From contig JBATTK010000086.1 of assembly GCA_049670505.1 (NCBI GenBank), positions 1 to 18,401 of the forward strand: a stretch of 18,401 bases of DNA, read 5' to 3'. Numbering within the stretch: the first letter of the stretch is position 1; every line of letters begins with the position of its first letter. Under the pieces are notes generated by a model. It had not been told where the DNA came from. It ran no database searches and worked only from the letters and a program-made list of their open reading frames with translations. A program made the position numbers and the translations under genes. Positions 1 to 7,554 of the stretch are shown one piece after another. This DNA is from JBATTK01 sp049670505 (GTDB lineage: Bacteria; Bacteroidota; Bacteroidia; Flavobacteriales; Flavobacteriaceae).

Positions 1-782
1 ATGGGCGGTTCCATGACGACCAATGATATAATTTGCAATAGATGATTTTGGAACATATCCCGTAAGGCGCCCGACTTATCATAATACCCTCCCCTTTTTT
101 CGACTCCTACGCTTTCGGCATTGGTAATTTCTACATGACGAATATAATTCCTGTTCCAAAGTGGCTCAAAAATACTATTGGAGAAGCGCGTCACCAACAG
201 ATTCTGTACCGTTTCTTTCCCCAAATAATGATCAATACGATAAATTTGGGACTCCTTAAAATATTGTTGTAGTCCTTGGTTTAGATTTTTTGCGGTTTCC
301 AGACTATAACCAAAGGGTTTTTCTACAATTAATCGTTTCCATCCTTCCGATTCGTCCGTAAGGCCCTGCTCAAAAAGATTTTTAGCTATAATTTCGTAGA
401 TTCCTGGAGGTGTGGACAGATAGAAAATATGATTGTGATCCGTACCGTACTTTGAGTTCAAATCAGAAATTCGTTTGTGAAGTTTATCGTAACTCGTGTC
501 GTATTCCTTTCCTAAATCTTCATAAAAAAGTTTATCGGAAAATACTTTTATAAAGTTTTCATCTTCCCCGTTCAATTTTTCCTTCAAATACGAGCTTTCC
601 AAAACCACCTTTTTTCTAAACTCGTCATCGGTCAAATCGCTGCGGCTAACACCCAATATCACAAACTTTTCAGGAAGGTGTTTGCCCTTATAGAGGTTAA
701 ACAGGGCCGGAACTAGTTTCCTGGCGGTAAGATCTCCGGAAGCACCGAAAATAACGAGCATTTGATTTGCTATCTTGTTCAT
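1..782 (-). CDS. zwf: Glucose-6-phosphate 1-dehydrogenase, N-terminal 260 residues (partial)
   Basis: This gene encodes the first enzyme of the oxidative pentose phosphate pathway, which oxidises glucose 6-phosphate to 6-phosphogluconolactone with NADP(+) in the cytoplasm. Reading the minus strand from ATG at 782 gives 260 open codons up to the window edge, so the C-terminal half (family length about 490-510) lies outside. Seen directly: the dinucleotide-binding motif GASGDLTARKL at residues 13-23, VEKPFG at 153-158, and the family signature RIDHYLGKE at 182-190 with the substrate-binding and catalytic Asp-His pair. SGALRDMFQNHLLQ at 237-250 also matches the family. The start is the first ATG before the Rossmann motif, and no Shine-Dalgarno is evident, as is usual in Bacteroidota. 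It diverges from gnd, which encodes the third enzyme of the same branch; no lactonase gene is visible here. Confidence 0.97.
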   Translation of the reverse strand, partial: MNKIANQMLVIFGASGDLTARKLVPALFNLYKGKHLPEKFVILGVSRSDLTDDEFRKKVVLESSYLKEKLNGEDENFIKVFSDKLFYEDLGKEYDTSYDKLHKRISDLNSKYGTDHNHIFYLSTPPGIYEIIAKNLFEQGLTDESEGWKRLIVEKPFGYSLETAKNLNQGLQQYFKESQIYRIDHYLGKETVQNLLVTRFSNSIFEPLWNRNYIRHVEITNAESVGVEKRGGYYDKSGALRDMFQNHLLQIISLVVMEPP

Positions 783-820
783 ATATAATTTATAAAGCTA
801 TTTATTTTTAAATAATCCAC

Positions 821-840
821 CCAAGAGTGACCACTCCCAG
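821..840. promoter_or_regulatory. Inverted repeat in the zwf-gnd divergent control region
   Basis: The 204-bp gap between the divergent starts of zwf and gnd contains GAGTG-AC-CACTC (825-836). Read on the minus strand as RNA, the pairing extends to nine pairs (821-829 with 832-840) if three G-U pairs are allowed, although the two-base centre means the innermost pairs would open. It lies about 40 bp upstream of the zwf ATG, so it could be an operator or a leader hairpin. A second, weaker inverted repeat (CTTAAC, 12 bases, GTTAAG, 943-966) lies about 20 bp before the gnd ATG. I found no perfect TAnnTTTG box on either strand of the gap, so the promoters are not assigned. Confidence 0.3.
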
Positions 841-986
841 AGTTTACAAAACAATACTATTAAAAGTCGATATTTTAAATTATTTTTGATTTTGCCTTAC
901 GAAGATAAAGCATATTAGTTTATCCTTTTTACAATCTGATTACTTAACTATAAAGAGTTTGTTAAGCGATCTTAAACAGCGCATAT

Positions 987-2399
987 ATGGAGCAAAGTAC
1001 ATACAATTTTGGATTGGTAGGCCTTGGTGTTATGGGGCGTAACTTTATTTTGAATGTTGCCGACAACGATTTTAAGGCCTTTGGATATGATCTGGACGAA
1101 GATAAGGTGAATGCCTTAAAGGAAGAAGGCGGTGATACTTCCAAGGTAGATGCTTCTACCGATATTAAAACATTTACAGAAGCATTGGCAAAACCAAGAA
1201 AAATAATGCTTTTGGTTCCTGCGGGTAAAATTGTGGATACCGTGATCGATAGTCTATTACCCCATTTGGATAGGGACGATATTATCATTGATGGTGGTAA
1301 TTCTTTTTTTACGGATACGGACAGGCGGGAAGCTTTTTTACAATCCAAGGGAATCCACTTCTTCGGTGCCGGGGTTTCAGGAGGCGCAAAAGGGGCCCGG
1401 AAAGGGCCAAGTATCATGCCCGGAGGGTCTAAAGCCGGTTATAAGGAAGTACAACCTATTTTTGAAGCAGTGGCCGCTAAGTACAATGGCGAGCCTTGCG
1501 TGGCCTATTTAGGGCCCAAATCTGCTGGAAATTATGTGAAGATGGTGCATAACGGAATTGAGTATGGATTGATGCAATTGACTTCTGAAATCTATGATCT
1601 GCTCAAAAAGGCAGGGGGCTTCAACAATGATGATCTCCATAAAGTATATAGTGAGTGGAATAACGGTAGGCTACAATCCTTTTTAGTAGAGATCAGTGCT
1701 GAGATATTTAAACAAGAGGACGAAAAGGGAGATGGACGTCTAGTGGATAAAATTTTGGACAAGGCCAAACAGAAAGGGACGGGAAAATGGACCTCCCAGA
1801 ATGCCATGGATTTGGGTATTCCCGTACCATCTATAGATATTGCCGTGAGTATGCGCGAGATTTCCGCTTTAAAGGAAGAACGTATCAGAGCAGATAAGTT
1901 ATATGTTCGTCCAGAACCTGCAGCCATCGATCAGGCAGGTTTGGCAAGAATGGCCGAGGAAGCGCTTTTCTTTTCTTTTATCATTACTTATGCCCAAGGA
2001 CTACACCAATTGACAGATGCATCGGAAGCATATGGCTATGATCTGGACCTTTCCGTTATTGCTAAAATTTGGAGGGCCGGTTGTATCATACGTGCCGGAC
2101 TTTTGGCCGATATTACAAATGCCTATCAAAACGATCCGGGATTGTCCCATTTGTTATTTTCACCCCTCTTCGTAGAAAAGATAGCTCCTACTATCCATTC
2201 CGTCCGCGAAATTGTTTCTTATGCCGCTAAAAATGGAATTCCCATGCCCGGACTCACCAATTCGTTGACTTATTTTGACGCTTTTACCTCTAGTCGCTTG
2301 CCCTTGAACCTTATTCAGGCGCAAAGAGATCATTTTGGGTCCCATACCTATGAAAGGACAGATATGGAAGGTATTTTCCATACCGAGTGGGGGGAATAA
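987..2399 (+). CDS. gnd: 6-phosphogluconate dehydrogenase, decarboxylating
   Basis: This enzyme converts 6-phosphogluconate and NADP(+) to ribulose 5-phosphate, CO2 and NADPH in the cytoplasm. It has 470 residues, the usual length of the long (dimeric) form. Seen in the sequence: an N-terminal Rossmann motif GLGVMG at 12-17; the substrate-binding stretch GVSGG...KGPSIMPGG at 129-147; and the catalytic segment YVKMVHNGIEYG at 183-194, which holds the general base Lys185, Asn189 and the acid Glu192. The C-terminal tail QAQRDHFGSHTYER with FHTEW matches the part that reaches into the partner subunit. After GVSGG the residues are AK, where the E. coli enzyme has EE; I take this as lineage variation. 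The gene is divergent from zwf and convergent with carB, and the gap to carB is filled by repeats rather than a simple terminator. Confidence 0.98.
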   Translation: MEQSTYNFGLVGLGVMGRNFILNVADNDFKAFGYDLDEDKVNALKEEGGDTSKVDASTDIKTFTEALAKPRKIMLLVPAGKIVDTVIDSLLPHLDRDDIIIDGGNSFFTDTDRREAFLQSKGIHFFGAGVSGGAKGARKGPSIMPGGSKAGYKEVQPIFEAVAAKYNGEPCVAYLGPKSAGNYVKMVHNGIEYGLMQLTSEIYDLLKKAGGFNNDDLHKVYSEWNNGRLQSFLVEISAEIFKQEDEKGDGRLVDKILDKAKQKGTGKWTSQNAMDLGIPVPSIDIAVSMREISALKEERIRADKLYVRPEPAAIDQAGLARMAEEALFFSFIITYAQGLHQLTDASEAYGYDLDLSVIAKIWRAGCIIRAGLLADITNAYQNDPGLSHLLFSPLFVEKIAPTIHSVREIVSYAAKNGIPMPGLTNSLTYFDAFTSSRLPLNLIQAQRDHFGSHTYERTDMEGIFHTEWGE

Positions 2400-2437
2400 A
2401 AAATTTCAATATGCACATACTAAATTCCAAATATGTG

Positions 2438-2622
2438 TTTTTTGTCATTCCGATCCCGGGTATTCGGGAAAGGAATCTATAGGTTGGCTCGTTATAAGAT
2501 TCTTCGCTTTCCCTTCGACTCTACCTTCGTTTTCAGTATTCGTAGCAAAGGCTACTTTGGTGAAAGAGGCAAAACTTCGGTAGACAAGTGCGCTCAGGGT
2601 GACAGCTCTGAATGACAAAAAG
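2438..2622. repeat. Intergenic inverted-repeat element, copy 1
   Basis: The 430-bp gap between the convergent ends of gnd and carB has no credible gene and holds two related elements. Copy 1 is bounded by a perfect 12-bp inverted repeat, TTTTTGTCATTC at 2439-2450 and GAATGACAAAAA at 2610-2621. Internally it has AGGAATCT at 2471-2478 and GATTCTTCGCT at 2498-2508, themselves partly complementary, and a small hairpin CCCG...CGGG at 2455-2468. This GTCATTC/GAATGAC pattern recalls interspersed repeats that I know from flavobacterial intergenic spaces. It encodes no transposase, so a MITE- or REP-like element, possibly doubling as a bidirectional terminator, is the most I would infer. The short ORFs crossing it on both strands are repeat artefacts. 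Confidence 0.75.
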
Positions 2623-2650
2623 TAACGGTTGTTGTTCCAAAAACACCCTG

Positions 2651-2786
2651 TTGTCATTCCGAATGCAATGAGGAATCTCCCCACTATAACAAATGCAAAG
2701 GATTCTTCGCTCTGCTTCGCGGAGCTTGTCTTGAGCACATCGACCCTGATCGGTACAGGCTGCACCGAAAGGCTCTGAATGACAAT
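2651..2786. repeat. Intergenic inverted-repeat element, copy 2
   Basis: This is a shorter relative of the element just upstream, in the same orientation. Its ends are TTGTCATTC at 2651-2659 and GAATGACAA at 2777-2785 (a 9-bp perfect inverted repeat). It shares AGGAATCT (2671-2678) and GATTCTTCGCT (2701-2711) with copy 1, and CTCTGAATGACAA at its right end. The middle differs: copy 2 has an internal GCTCTGCTTCGCGGAGC-type hairpin at 2709-2725 where copy 1 has unrelated sequence. Tandem placement with divergent cores suggests two insertions or an old duplication. It ends about 45 bp before the carB stop codon. Confidence 0.72.
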
Positions 2787-2829
2787 TTCCACTAACGTAT
2801 GTATTTTGTAATTTGGTATTTAAAATTGG

Positions 2830-5682
2830 CTATTTGCTCAGGTACATCTTCCTTCTGGTGTACAACTCGTAAAACTCGTCATCCTTTAAACTATCTATGA
2901 ACAGAATACTCTCGCCGGTACTTTTCATTTCCGGGCCAAGATTTTTGTTTACGTTAGGGAATTTATTGAATGAGAAAACCGGTTGCTTTATGGCAAATCC
3001 GTCCAACTTGGGGCTAAATTCAAAATCCTTCACTTTTTTCTCACCCAACATTACTTTGGTAGCATAGTTTACATAAGGTTCCTTATAGGCCTTGGCAATA
3101 AAAGGAACGGTCCTTGAAGCTCTCGGATTGGCTTCAATGATATACACCATATCGTCTTTAATGGCAAACTGAATATTTATTAAGCCAACGGTATTTAATG
3201 CCATGGCTATTTTTTTGGTATGGTCCTTTATTTGTTGCATTACAAATTCACCTAGATTAAAAGGAGGCAAAGTTGCATTGGAATCCCCGGAATGGATACC
3301 GCAGGGTTCTATATGTTCCATGATACCGATGATATATATGTCTTCACCATCACAGATAGCATCTGCCTCGGCCTCAATGGCACCATCTAGGTAATGATCT
3401 AGCAACAATTTATTATTCGGTATTTTCCGTAGCAAATCTACCACATGTGATTCTAATTCTTGCTTATTGATTACAATCTTCATTCCCTGCCCGCCCAATA
3501 CATAGGAAGGTCTTACCAACAACGGAAAATTAAGCTCGTCAGCCAATTGCAAAGCTTCGTCCGCGGTTTCTGCCACCCCGAACTGTGGATATGGGATATT
3601 GTTTTCTTTCAAAAGCTTGGAAAAACTCCCCCTATCTTCCGCCAGATCCAAGGATTTAAAGCTGGTACCTATAATCTTTATACCGTATTTATCTAATTTT
3701 TCAGCAAGTTTTAGAGCGGTCTGACCTCCCAACTGAACAATAACCCCTTCTGGTTTTTCATGACGGATAATATCATAGATATGCTCCCAAAATACCGGCT
3801 CAAAATATAATTTATCGGCGGTATCAAAATCCGTGGAAACGGTTTCAGGGTTACAATTGATCATAATGGTTTCATAACCGCATTCGGCCGCTGCCAATAC
3901 ACCGTGTACACAGCAGTAGTCGAACTCTATTCCCTGTCCTATACGGTTGGGGCCGGAACCCAGCACCACAATTTTCTTCTTATCCGTAACAATACTGTCA
4001 TTGGCGATATAACGTTCACCATCGGCCGTCTCAATTTCCGCTTCAAAAGTGGAGTAGTAGTAGGGCGTCATAGCAGTAAATTCGGCGGCACAGGTATCCA
4101 CTAATTTATATACCCTGTTAATTCCTTGGGCAGAACGCTTTTTATGCACTTCACTTTCATAACATTCCAACATATGGGCAATCTGACGATCTGCAAAACC
4201 TTTTTGTTTGGCTTCTAACAGTAGTTCCTTGGGCAAAGTTTCTATGGTGTGTTTGGAAATTTCCTTTTCCAAGAAATGTAGTTCTTCATACTGCTTTAGG
4301 AACCACATATCAATTTTTGTAATCTCATGGATTCTGCTCAAGGGAATTCCCAACTGTATCGCATCATAGATTACGAATACCCTGTCCCAACTGGGTATGG
4401 TAAGCTTGCTAATGATCTTATCGTAATCAGTATATCCTTTACCATCGGCTCCTAGACCATTTCTTTTGATTTCCAATGATTGCGTAGCCTTGTGCAGGGC
4501 CTCTTGGAAACAACGTCCTATACCCATGACCTCGCCAACGGATTTCATCTGAAGGCCCAAGGTTCTATCTGATCCTTCGAACTTATCAAAATTCCACCTT
4601 GGAATCTTTACAATAACATAATCCAAGGTAGGCTCAAACAAGGCCGATGTTGATTTTGTAATCTGGTTTTCCAGCTCATCCAAATGATAACCTATGGCCA
4701 ATTTGGTTGCAATCTTGGCGATAGGATACCCTGTTGCTTTGGAAGCCAGTGCCGAAGATCTGGAAACCCTTGGATTTATTTCTATGGCAATGATATCTTC
4801 TTTTTCATCCGGACTCACCGCAAACTGTACGTTACAACCTCCGGCAAAATCACCGATGCTTCGCATCATATGTATGGCCATATCGCGCATCCTTTGATAG
4901 GTGCGGTCAGATAAGGTCATCGCGGGTGCTACGGTAATAGAGTCTCCCGTATGGATACCCATTGGGTCCATGTTCTCTATGGCACAAATAATAACGACAT
5001 TATCGTTTTTATCGCGTAGCAATTCCAGTTCATACTCTTTCCAACCCATTAAGGCCTTATCTATCATTACCTCATGTATCGGGGATATTTCCAGACCACG
5101 GCTCAACAGTTCATCAAAATCCTCGGGTTTGTATACAATGGAAGCCCCCGCACCGCCTAGGGTATAAGAGGCGCGTATAACCAATGGAAAACCAAACTCT
5201 TGGGCTATTTCCTTACCCTTTAAAAAGGAAGTGGCCGTAGCCTGTGGTGCCATCCCTACTCCGATTTTCAGCATCAGCTCGCGGAACTTCTCCCGATCTT
5301 CCGTAATATTTATGGCATCGATATCGACCCCGATAAGATCCACTCCAAAATCTTCCCAAATCCCTTTTTCATCCGCTTCAATACACAGGTTCAATGCTGT
5401 TTGTCCACCCATAGTTGGCAATACCGCATCTATATTCGGATGCTTTTTCAAAATATGGATAATCGATTTTGTCGTCAACGGTTTTAAATACACATGGTCC
5501 GCCATTGAAGGATCTGTCATAATCGTAGCTGGATTGCTATTGATTAAAATTGTTTCTATTCCATCTTCCCGAAGGGAGCGTAATGATTGTGAACCGGCGT
5601 AATCGAACTCACAGGCCTGTCCAATAATTATAGGGCCTGAACCGATAATCAAAATAGATTTTAGATCTTTTCTTTTTGGCAT
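2830..5682 (-). CDS. carB: Carbamoyl-phosphate synthase large subunit, short form without the allosteric domain
   Basis: CarB makes carbamoyl phosphate from bicarbonate, two ATP and ammonia passed from the glutaminase subunit CarA, feeding pyrimidine and arginine synthesis. The two homologous ATP-grasp halves are clear. The first opens with IIGSGPIIIGQACEFDYAG near residue 11 and has EINPRVSRSSALASKATGYP; an oligomerisation segment follows; the second opens with VVLGSGPNRIGQGIEFDYC and has EANPRASRTVPFIAKAYKEP. The protein ends only 26 residues after LGPEMKSTGE, at 950 residues, whereas E. coli CarB (about 1073) continues into a methylglyoxal-synthase-like domain that binds UMP, IMP and ornithine. 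I see no remnant of that domain before the repeats downstream, and I believe other flavobacterial CarB proteins are similarly short, so this is probably a lineage form rather than a recent truncation. carA is not in the window. rpmH lies upstream on the same strand behind a terminator, so carB needs its own promoter or read-through. Confidence 0.98.
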   Translation of the reverse strand: MPKRKDLKSILIIGSGPIIIGQACEFDYAGSQSLRSLREDGIETILINSNPATIMTDPSMADHVYLKPLTTKSIIHILKKHPNIDAVLPTMGGQTALNLCIEADEKGIWEDFGVDLIGVDIDAINITEDREKFRELMLKIGVGMAPQATATSFLKGKEIAQEFGFPLVIRASYTLGGAGASIVYKPEDFDELLSRGLEISPIHEVMIDKALMGWKEYELELLRDKNDNVVIICAIENMDPMGIHTGDSITVAPAMTLSDRTYQRMRDMAIHMMRSIGDFAGGCNVQFAVSPDEKEDIIAIEINPRVSRSSALASKATGYPIAKIATKLAIGYHLDELENQITKSTSALFEPTLDYVIVKIPRWNFDKFEGSDRTLGLQMKSVGEVMGIGRCFQEALHKATQSLEIKRNGLGADGKGYTDYDKIISKLTIPSWDRVFVIYDAIQLGIPLSRIHEITKIDMWFLKQYEELHFLEKEISKHTIETLPKELLLEAKQKGFADRQIAHMLECYESEVHKKRSAQGINRVYKLVDTCAAEFTAMTPYYYSTFEAEIETADGERYIANDSIVTDKKKIVVLGSGPNRIGQGIEFDYCCVHGVLAAAECGYETIMINCNPETVSTDFDTADKLYFEPVFWEHIYDIIRHEKPEGVIVQLGGQTALKLAEKLDKYGIKIIGTSFKSLDLAEDRGSFSKLLKENNIPYPQFGVAETADEALQLADELNFPLLVRPSYVLGGQGMKIVINKQELESHVVDLLRKIPNNKLLLDHYLDGAIEAEADAICDGEDIYIIGIMEHIEPCGIHSGDSNATLPPFNLGEFVMQQIKDHTKKIAMALNTVGLINIQFAIKDDMVYIIEANPRASRTVPFIAKAYKEPYVNYATKVMLGEKKVKDFEFSPKLDGFAIKQPVFSFNKFPNVNKNLGPEMKSTGESILFIDSLKDDEFYELYTRRKMYLSK

Positions 5683-5745
5683 TTTCTCTTGTGTTTGTTT
5701 ATTAATCGTTAGTGGATATAGATAACCATCAAGGACGGAAGAAGC

Positions 5746-5780
5746 AAAAAAAAAGGTGCTACTTTAAGAAAAGTAACACC
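5746..5780 (-). terminator. Intrinsic terminator downstream of rpmH
   Basis: On the minus strand, GGTGTTACTTT-TCTT-AAAGTAGCACC forms an 11-bp stem (one T-G pair) with a four-base loop, followed at once by nine T residues (5754 down to 5746). It begins 26 bp after the rpmH stop and ends about 64 bp before the carB ATG, so it should separate short rpmH transcripts from carB unless read-through is regulated. Confidence 0.88.
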
Positions 5781-5805
5781 TCATTATTTTAAAAAACTTC
5801 CGTCA

Positions 5806-5964
5806 TTATTTTTTATGTCTCAGCTCAGAGGATACAGATAATTTTTTTCTTCCTTTAGCCCTTCTTCTAGCAAGAACCTTTCTTCCATTTACCGAAGCCA
5901 TACGCTCCCTAAACCCGTGTTTATTTTTCCTTTTACGCTTCGATGGCTGATATGTTCTTTTCAT
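5806..5964 (-). CDS. rpmH: 50S ribosomal protein bL34
   Basis: This is a 52-residue basic protein of the large ribosomal subunit. Minus-strand translation from ATG at 5964 gives MKRTYQPSKRKRKNKHGFRE at the start and then RMASVNGRKVLARRRAKGRK, a near-perfect match to the universal bL34 pattern (KRTYQPS, KHGFR.RM, GR.VL..RR.KGR.KLS). The C-terminal extension SVSSELRHKK is short. The gene has a good Bacteroidota promoter about 75 bp upstream and its own terminator, so it looks like an independent, strongly expressed unit. Its neighbour is carB, not rnpA or dnaA as in many other bacteria. Confidence 0.97.
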   Translation of the reverse strand: MKRTYQPSKRKRKNKHGFRERMASVNGRKVLARRRAKGRKKLSVSSELRHKK

Positions 5965-6036
5965 CCCAGAATATTTTAACTATGCTTGTAAAATCTTTTT
6001 TGAAAACCTTGCAATAACCTCTGCAAAATCTGGGCG

Positions 6037-6067
6037 CAAATATACAAAGAGTTTTTGCTTTGGCAAA
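6037..6067 (-). promoter_or_regulatory. Bacteroidota-type promoter for rpmH
   Basis: On the minus strand a -33 TTTG (plus-strand CAAA at 6064-6067) is followed, 19 bp after its TTG, by a perfect -7 box TATATTTG (plus-strand CAAATATA at 6037-6044). This matches the flavobacterial sigma-A consensus TTG-N17-23-TAnnTTTG. The predicted start leaves a leader of roughly 65-70 nt before the rpmH ATG. Confidence 0.75.
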
Positions 6068-6100
6068 CCTAATTAAAAAAATGTTTCGAATTGTTTTTAT

Positions 6101-6108
6101 TACTTTTG
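6101..6108 (+). promoter_or_regulatory. Candidate -7 box for the DUF6263 unit
   Basis: TACTTTTG is a perfect TAnnTTTG match 31 bp before the chosen ATG at 6139, in the region divergent from rpmH. No TTG lies at the expected -33 distance, so the promoter may depend on an activator or use a weak -33. The box falls inside the longer reading frame that begins at 6091, which argues that translation starts at 6139. Confidence 0.5.
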
Positions 6109-6138
6109 CGGCGAAGGAACTACAATTCATTTGATAAC

Positions 6139-7023
6139 ATGAAATATTTTTTACCCCTCTTTGTCCTTACTATGTACGGTACTGCACTATTTGGGCAAAC
6201 TACATTGCAATACGATCTTAAAGAAGGGGACATTTTTACTATAAAACAAGATGCCCAACAAATCATTACCCAAGAGTTGGATGGAGCCTCACATGAGATT
6301 ACAAACAATATTAACGGGCTTTTGGAATTTAAGGTCATTGGAGAAAAAGATGATGCCTATGAAATCCAATTGGTCTTCAGGGACCTTAACCTTAAAATGA
6401 ACTCCAGTATACAGGGAGAGTTGATGAACGTGGCCGCCAAGGAGGTTATAGAAGGAGATATGCAATCTAAAATTTTCAATAGCCTTTTGAACAGTCCCGT
6501 ACAGATTATATTGGCCAGAACAGGAGATATCCTTGAAGTTAAGGGAGGCGACAGTCTCGTCTCCAAAATGGCGGATGCTTCGGAGCTCGAAGATGAATTC
6601 TCCTTGAATTTAATGAAGAAGTCGTTGGAAAAGGAGTTTGGTTCGGAAGCTTTGTCCAACAGCTATAAGCAGATGACCTTTATTTATCCTGATACGGAAC
6701 TCAAAATAGGTGATACTTGGGAGAATGAATATACGGGAAAGCTTACGGCAAAAAATAAATGGACATTGGACGACCTTACCGATACACAGGCAACTATTAG
6801 CGGTACGGCGGATGTGGTTATGGATGTTAAAGAACCGGCCACTACCATGATGCTAAGCGGCACACAGCAGACCCTGATCACCACCAATGTATCCTCTGGT
6901 TTCATTAAAAGTATGAAAGTGGAAGGATTATCAAAAGGTACTTCTACGGTAGCACAAATGGGCGACCAAGAAATACCTACAACCATAAAATCTACAATTA
7001 CCTACGAACTAATTAAAGAATAG
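6139..7023 (+). CDS. Secreted DUF6263-family protein
   Basis: The product has 294 residues from ATG at 6139. That start gives a typical signal peptide (MKYFLPLFVLTMYGTALFGQ, cleavage likely after Gln20), whereas the upstream in-frame ATG at 6091 would put a charged tail before it and overlap a promoter box. The mature part is rich in alternating beta-strand patterns and has no cysteine lipobox, so it is probably periplasmic or surface-exposed. The pattern LQYDLKEGDIFTIKQDAQQ followed by repeated beta segments, and KIGDTWENEYTGKL in the second half, resembles DUF6263, a Bacteroidota family of unknown function. A membrane TPR-like protein follows after only two bases, so the two are likely co-transcribed. 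I do not know its role and see no enzymatic motif. Confidence 0.8.
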   Translation: MKYFLPLFVLTMYGTALFGQTTLQYDLKEGDIFTIKQDAQQIITQELDGASHEITNNINGLLEFKVIGEKDDAYEIQLVFRDLNLKMNSSIQGELMNVAAKEVIEGDMQSKIFNSLLNSPVQIILARTGDILEVKGGDSLVSKMADASELEDEFSLNLMKKSLEKEFGSEALSNSYKQMTFIYPDTELKIGDTWENEYTGKLTAKNKWTLDDLTDTQATISGTADVVMDVKEPATTMMLSGTQQTLITTNVSSGFIKSMKVEGLSKGTSTVAQMGDQEIPTTIKSTITYELIKE

Positions 7024-7025
7024 CC

Positions 7026-7541
7026 ATGTTCAATAAAAATATAAAACTGGTCATTGCCGGTTTAATAATTGCCTATGCCGTATACCAGTTCATTGAAGGT
7101 AATATCGGTAATGGAATTGCCTTGATACTATTTTCGCTCATTTTTATTTTCCTATACTTCAGAAATGAAATCATATTATTGGCATTTCTTAGAATGCGCA
7201 AACAAGATTTGGAAGGCACCCAAAAATGGCTGCTTAAAATCCGTAAGCCCGAATCTGCCCTGATCCGAAAGCAGCAAGGGTATTACAACTACCTCCACGG
7301 TATAATTTTTTCGCAAAAAAATCTTACCCAAGCTGAAAAGTATTTCAAAAAGGCATTGAAACTTGGGTTGACTATGGACTATGACGTAGCTATGGCCAAA
7401 CTAAGCCTAGCAGGTATTGCCATGCAAAAACGTCGTAAACGGGAAGCTACTACCCTCTTGCAAGAAGCAAAAAAGTTAGATAAGAACAATATGCTAACCG
7501 AGCAGATCAAGATGATGCAACAACAGATGAAAAAAATCTAG
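7026..7541 (+). CDS. Two-helix membrane protein with TPR-like repeats
   Basis: This 171-residue protein has two hydrophobic segments near the N-terminus (about residues 7-22 and 28-46) and a basic, helix-rich soluble tail. In the tail, EKYFKKALKLGL followed by YDVAMAKLSLAGIAMQKRRKREATTLLQEAKKLD fits about two tetratricopeptide-type helical pairs, usually protein-protein interaction modules. The C-terminus is a Met/Gln/Lys-rich helix. The ATG lies two bases after the DUF6263 stop, which indicates one operon. The gene converges on the lytic transglycosylase with only 13 bp between stops and no visible terminator. The function is unknown; a membrane-anchored scaffold is the only inference I would make. 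Confidence 0.75.
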   Translation: MFNKNIKLVIAGLIIAYAVYQFIEGNIGNGIALILFSLIFIFLYFRNEIILLAFLRMRKQDLEGTQKWLLKIRKPESALIRKQQGYYNYLHGIIFSQKNLTQAEKYFKKALKLGLTMDYDVAMAKLSLAGIAMQKRRKREATTLLQEAKKLDKNNMLTEQIKMMQQQMKKI

Positions 7542-7554
7542 ATTGTGCTTGTAC

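Noticed and set aside
943..966. CTTAAC-N12-GTTAAG as a definite operator of gnd
   Set aside because: A 6-bp AT-rich inverted repeat is expected by chance in DNA of this composition, so I only mention it with the control region.
962..1417. 151-residue ORF antisense to gnd
   Set aside because: It is the shadow of a strongly conserved coding gene, low in complexity and without motif support.
2433..2792. Overlapping short ORFs on both strands between gnd and carB
   Set aside because: They lie across the inverted-repeat elements, have no recognisable protein pattern, and exist on both strands as expected for repeat sequence.
5933..6130. 65-residue minus-strand ORF over the rpmH promoter
   Set aside because: It overlaps the start of rpmH in another frame and has no family pattern; the region is better explained by the two divergent promoters.
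6091..6138. Upstream ATG adding 16 residues to the DUF6263 protein
   Set aside because: It would place a charged stretch before a normal signal peptide and would overlap the candidate -7 box at 6101-6108.
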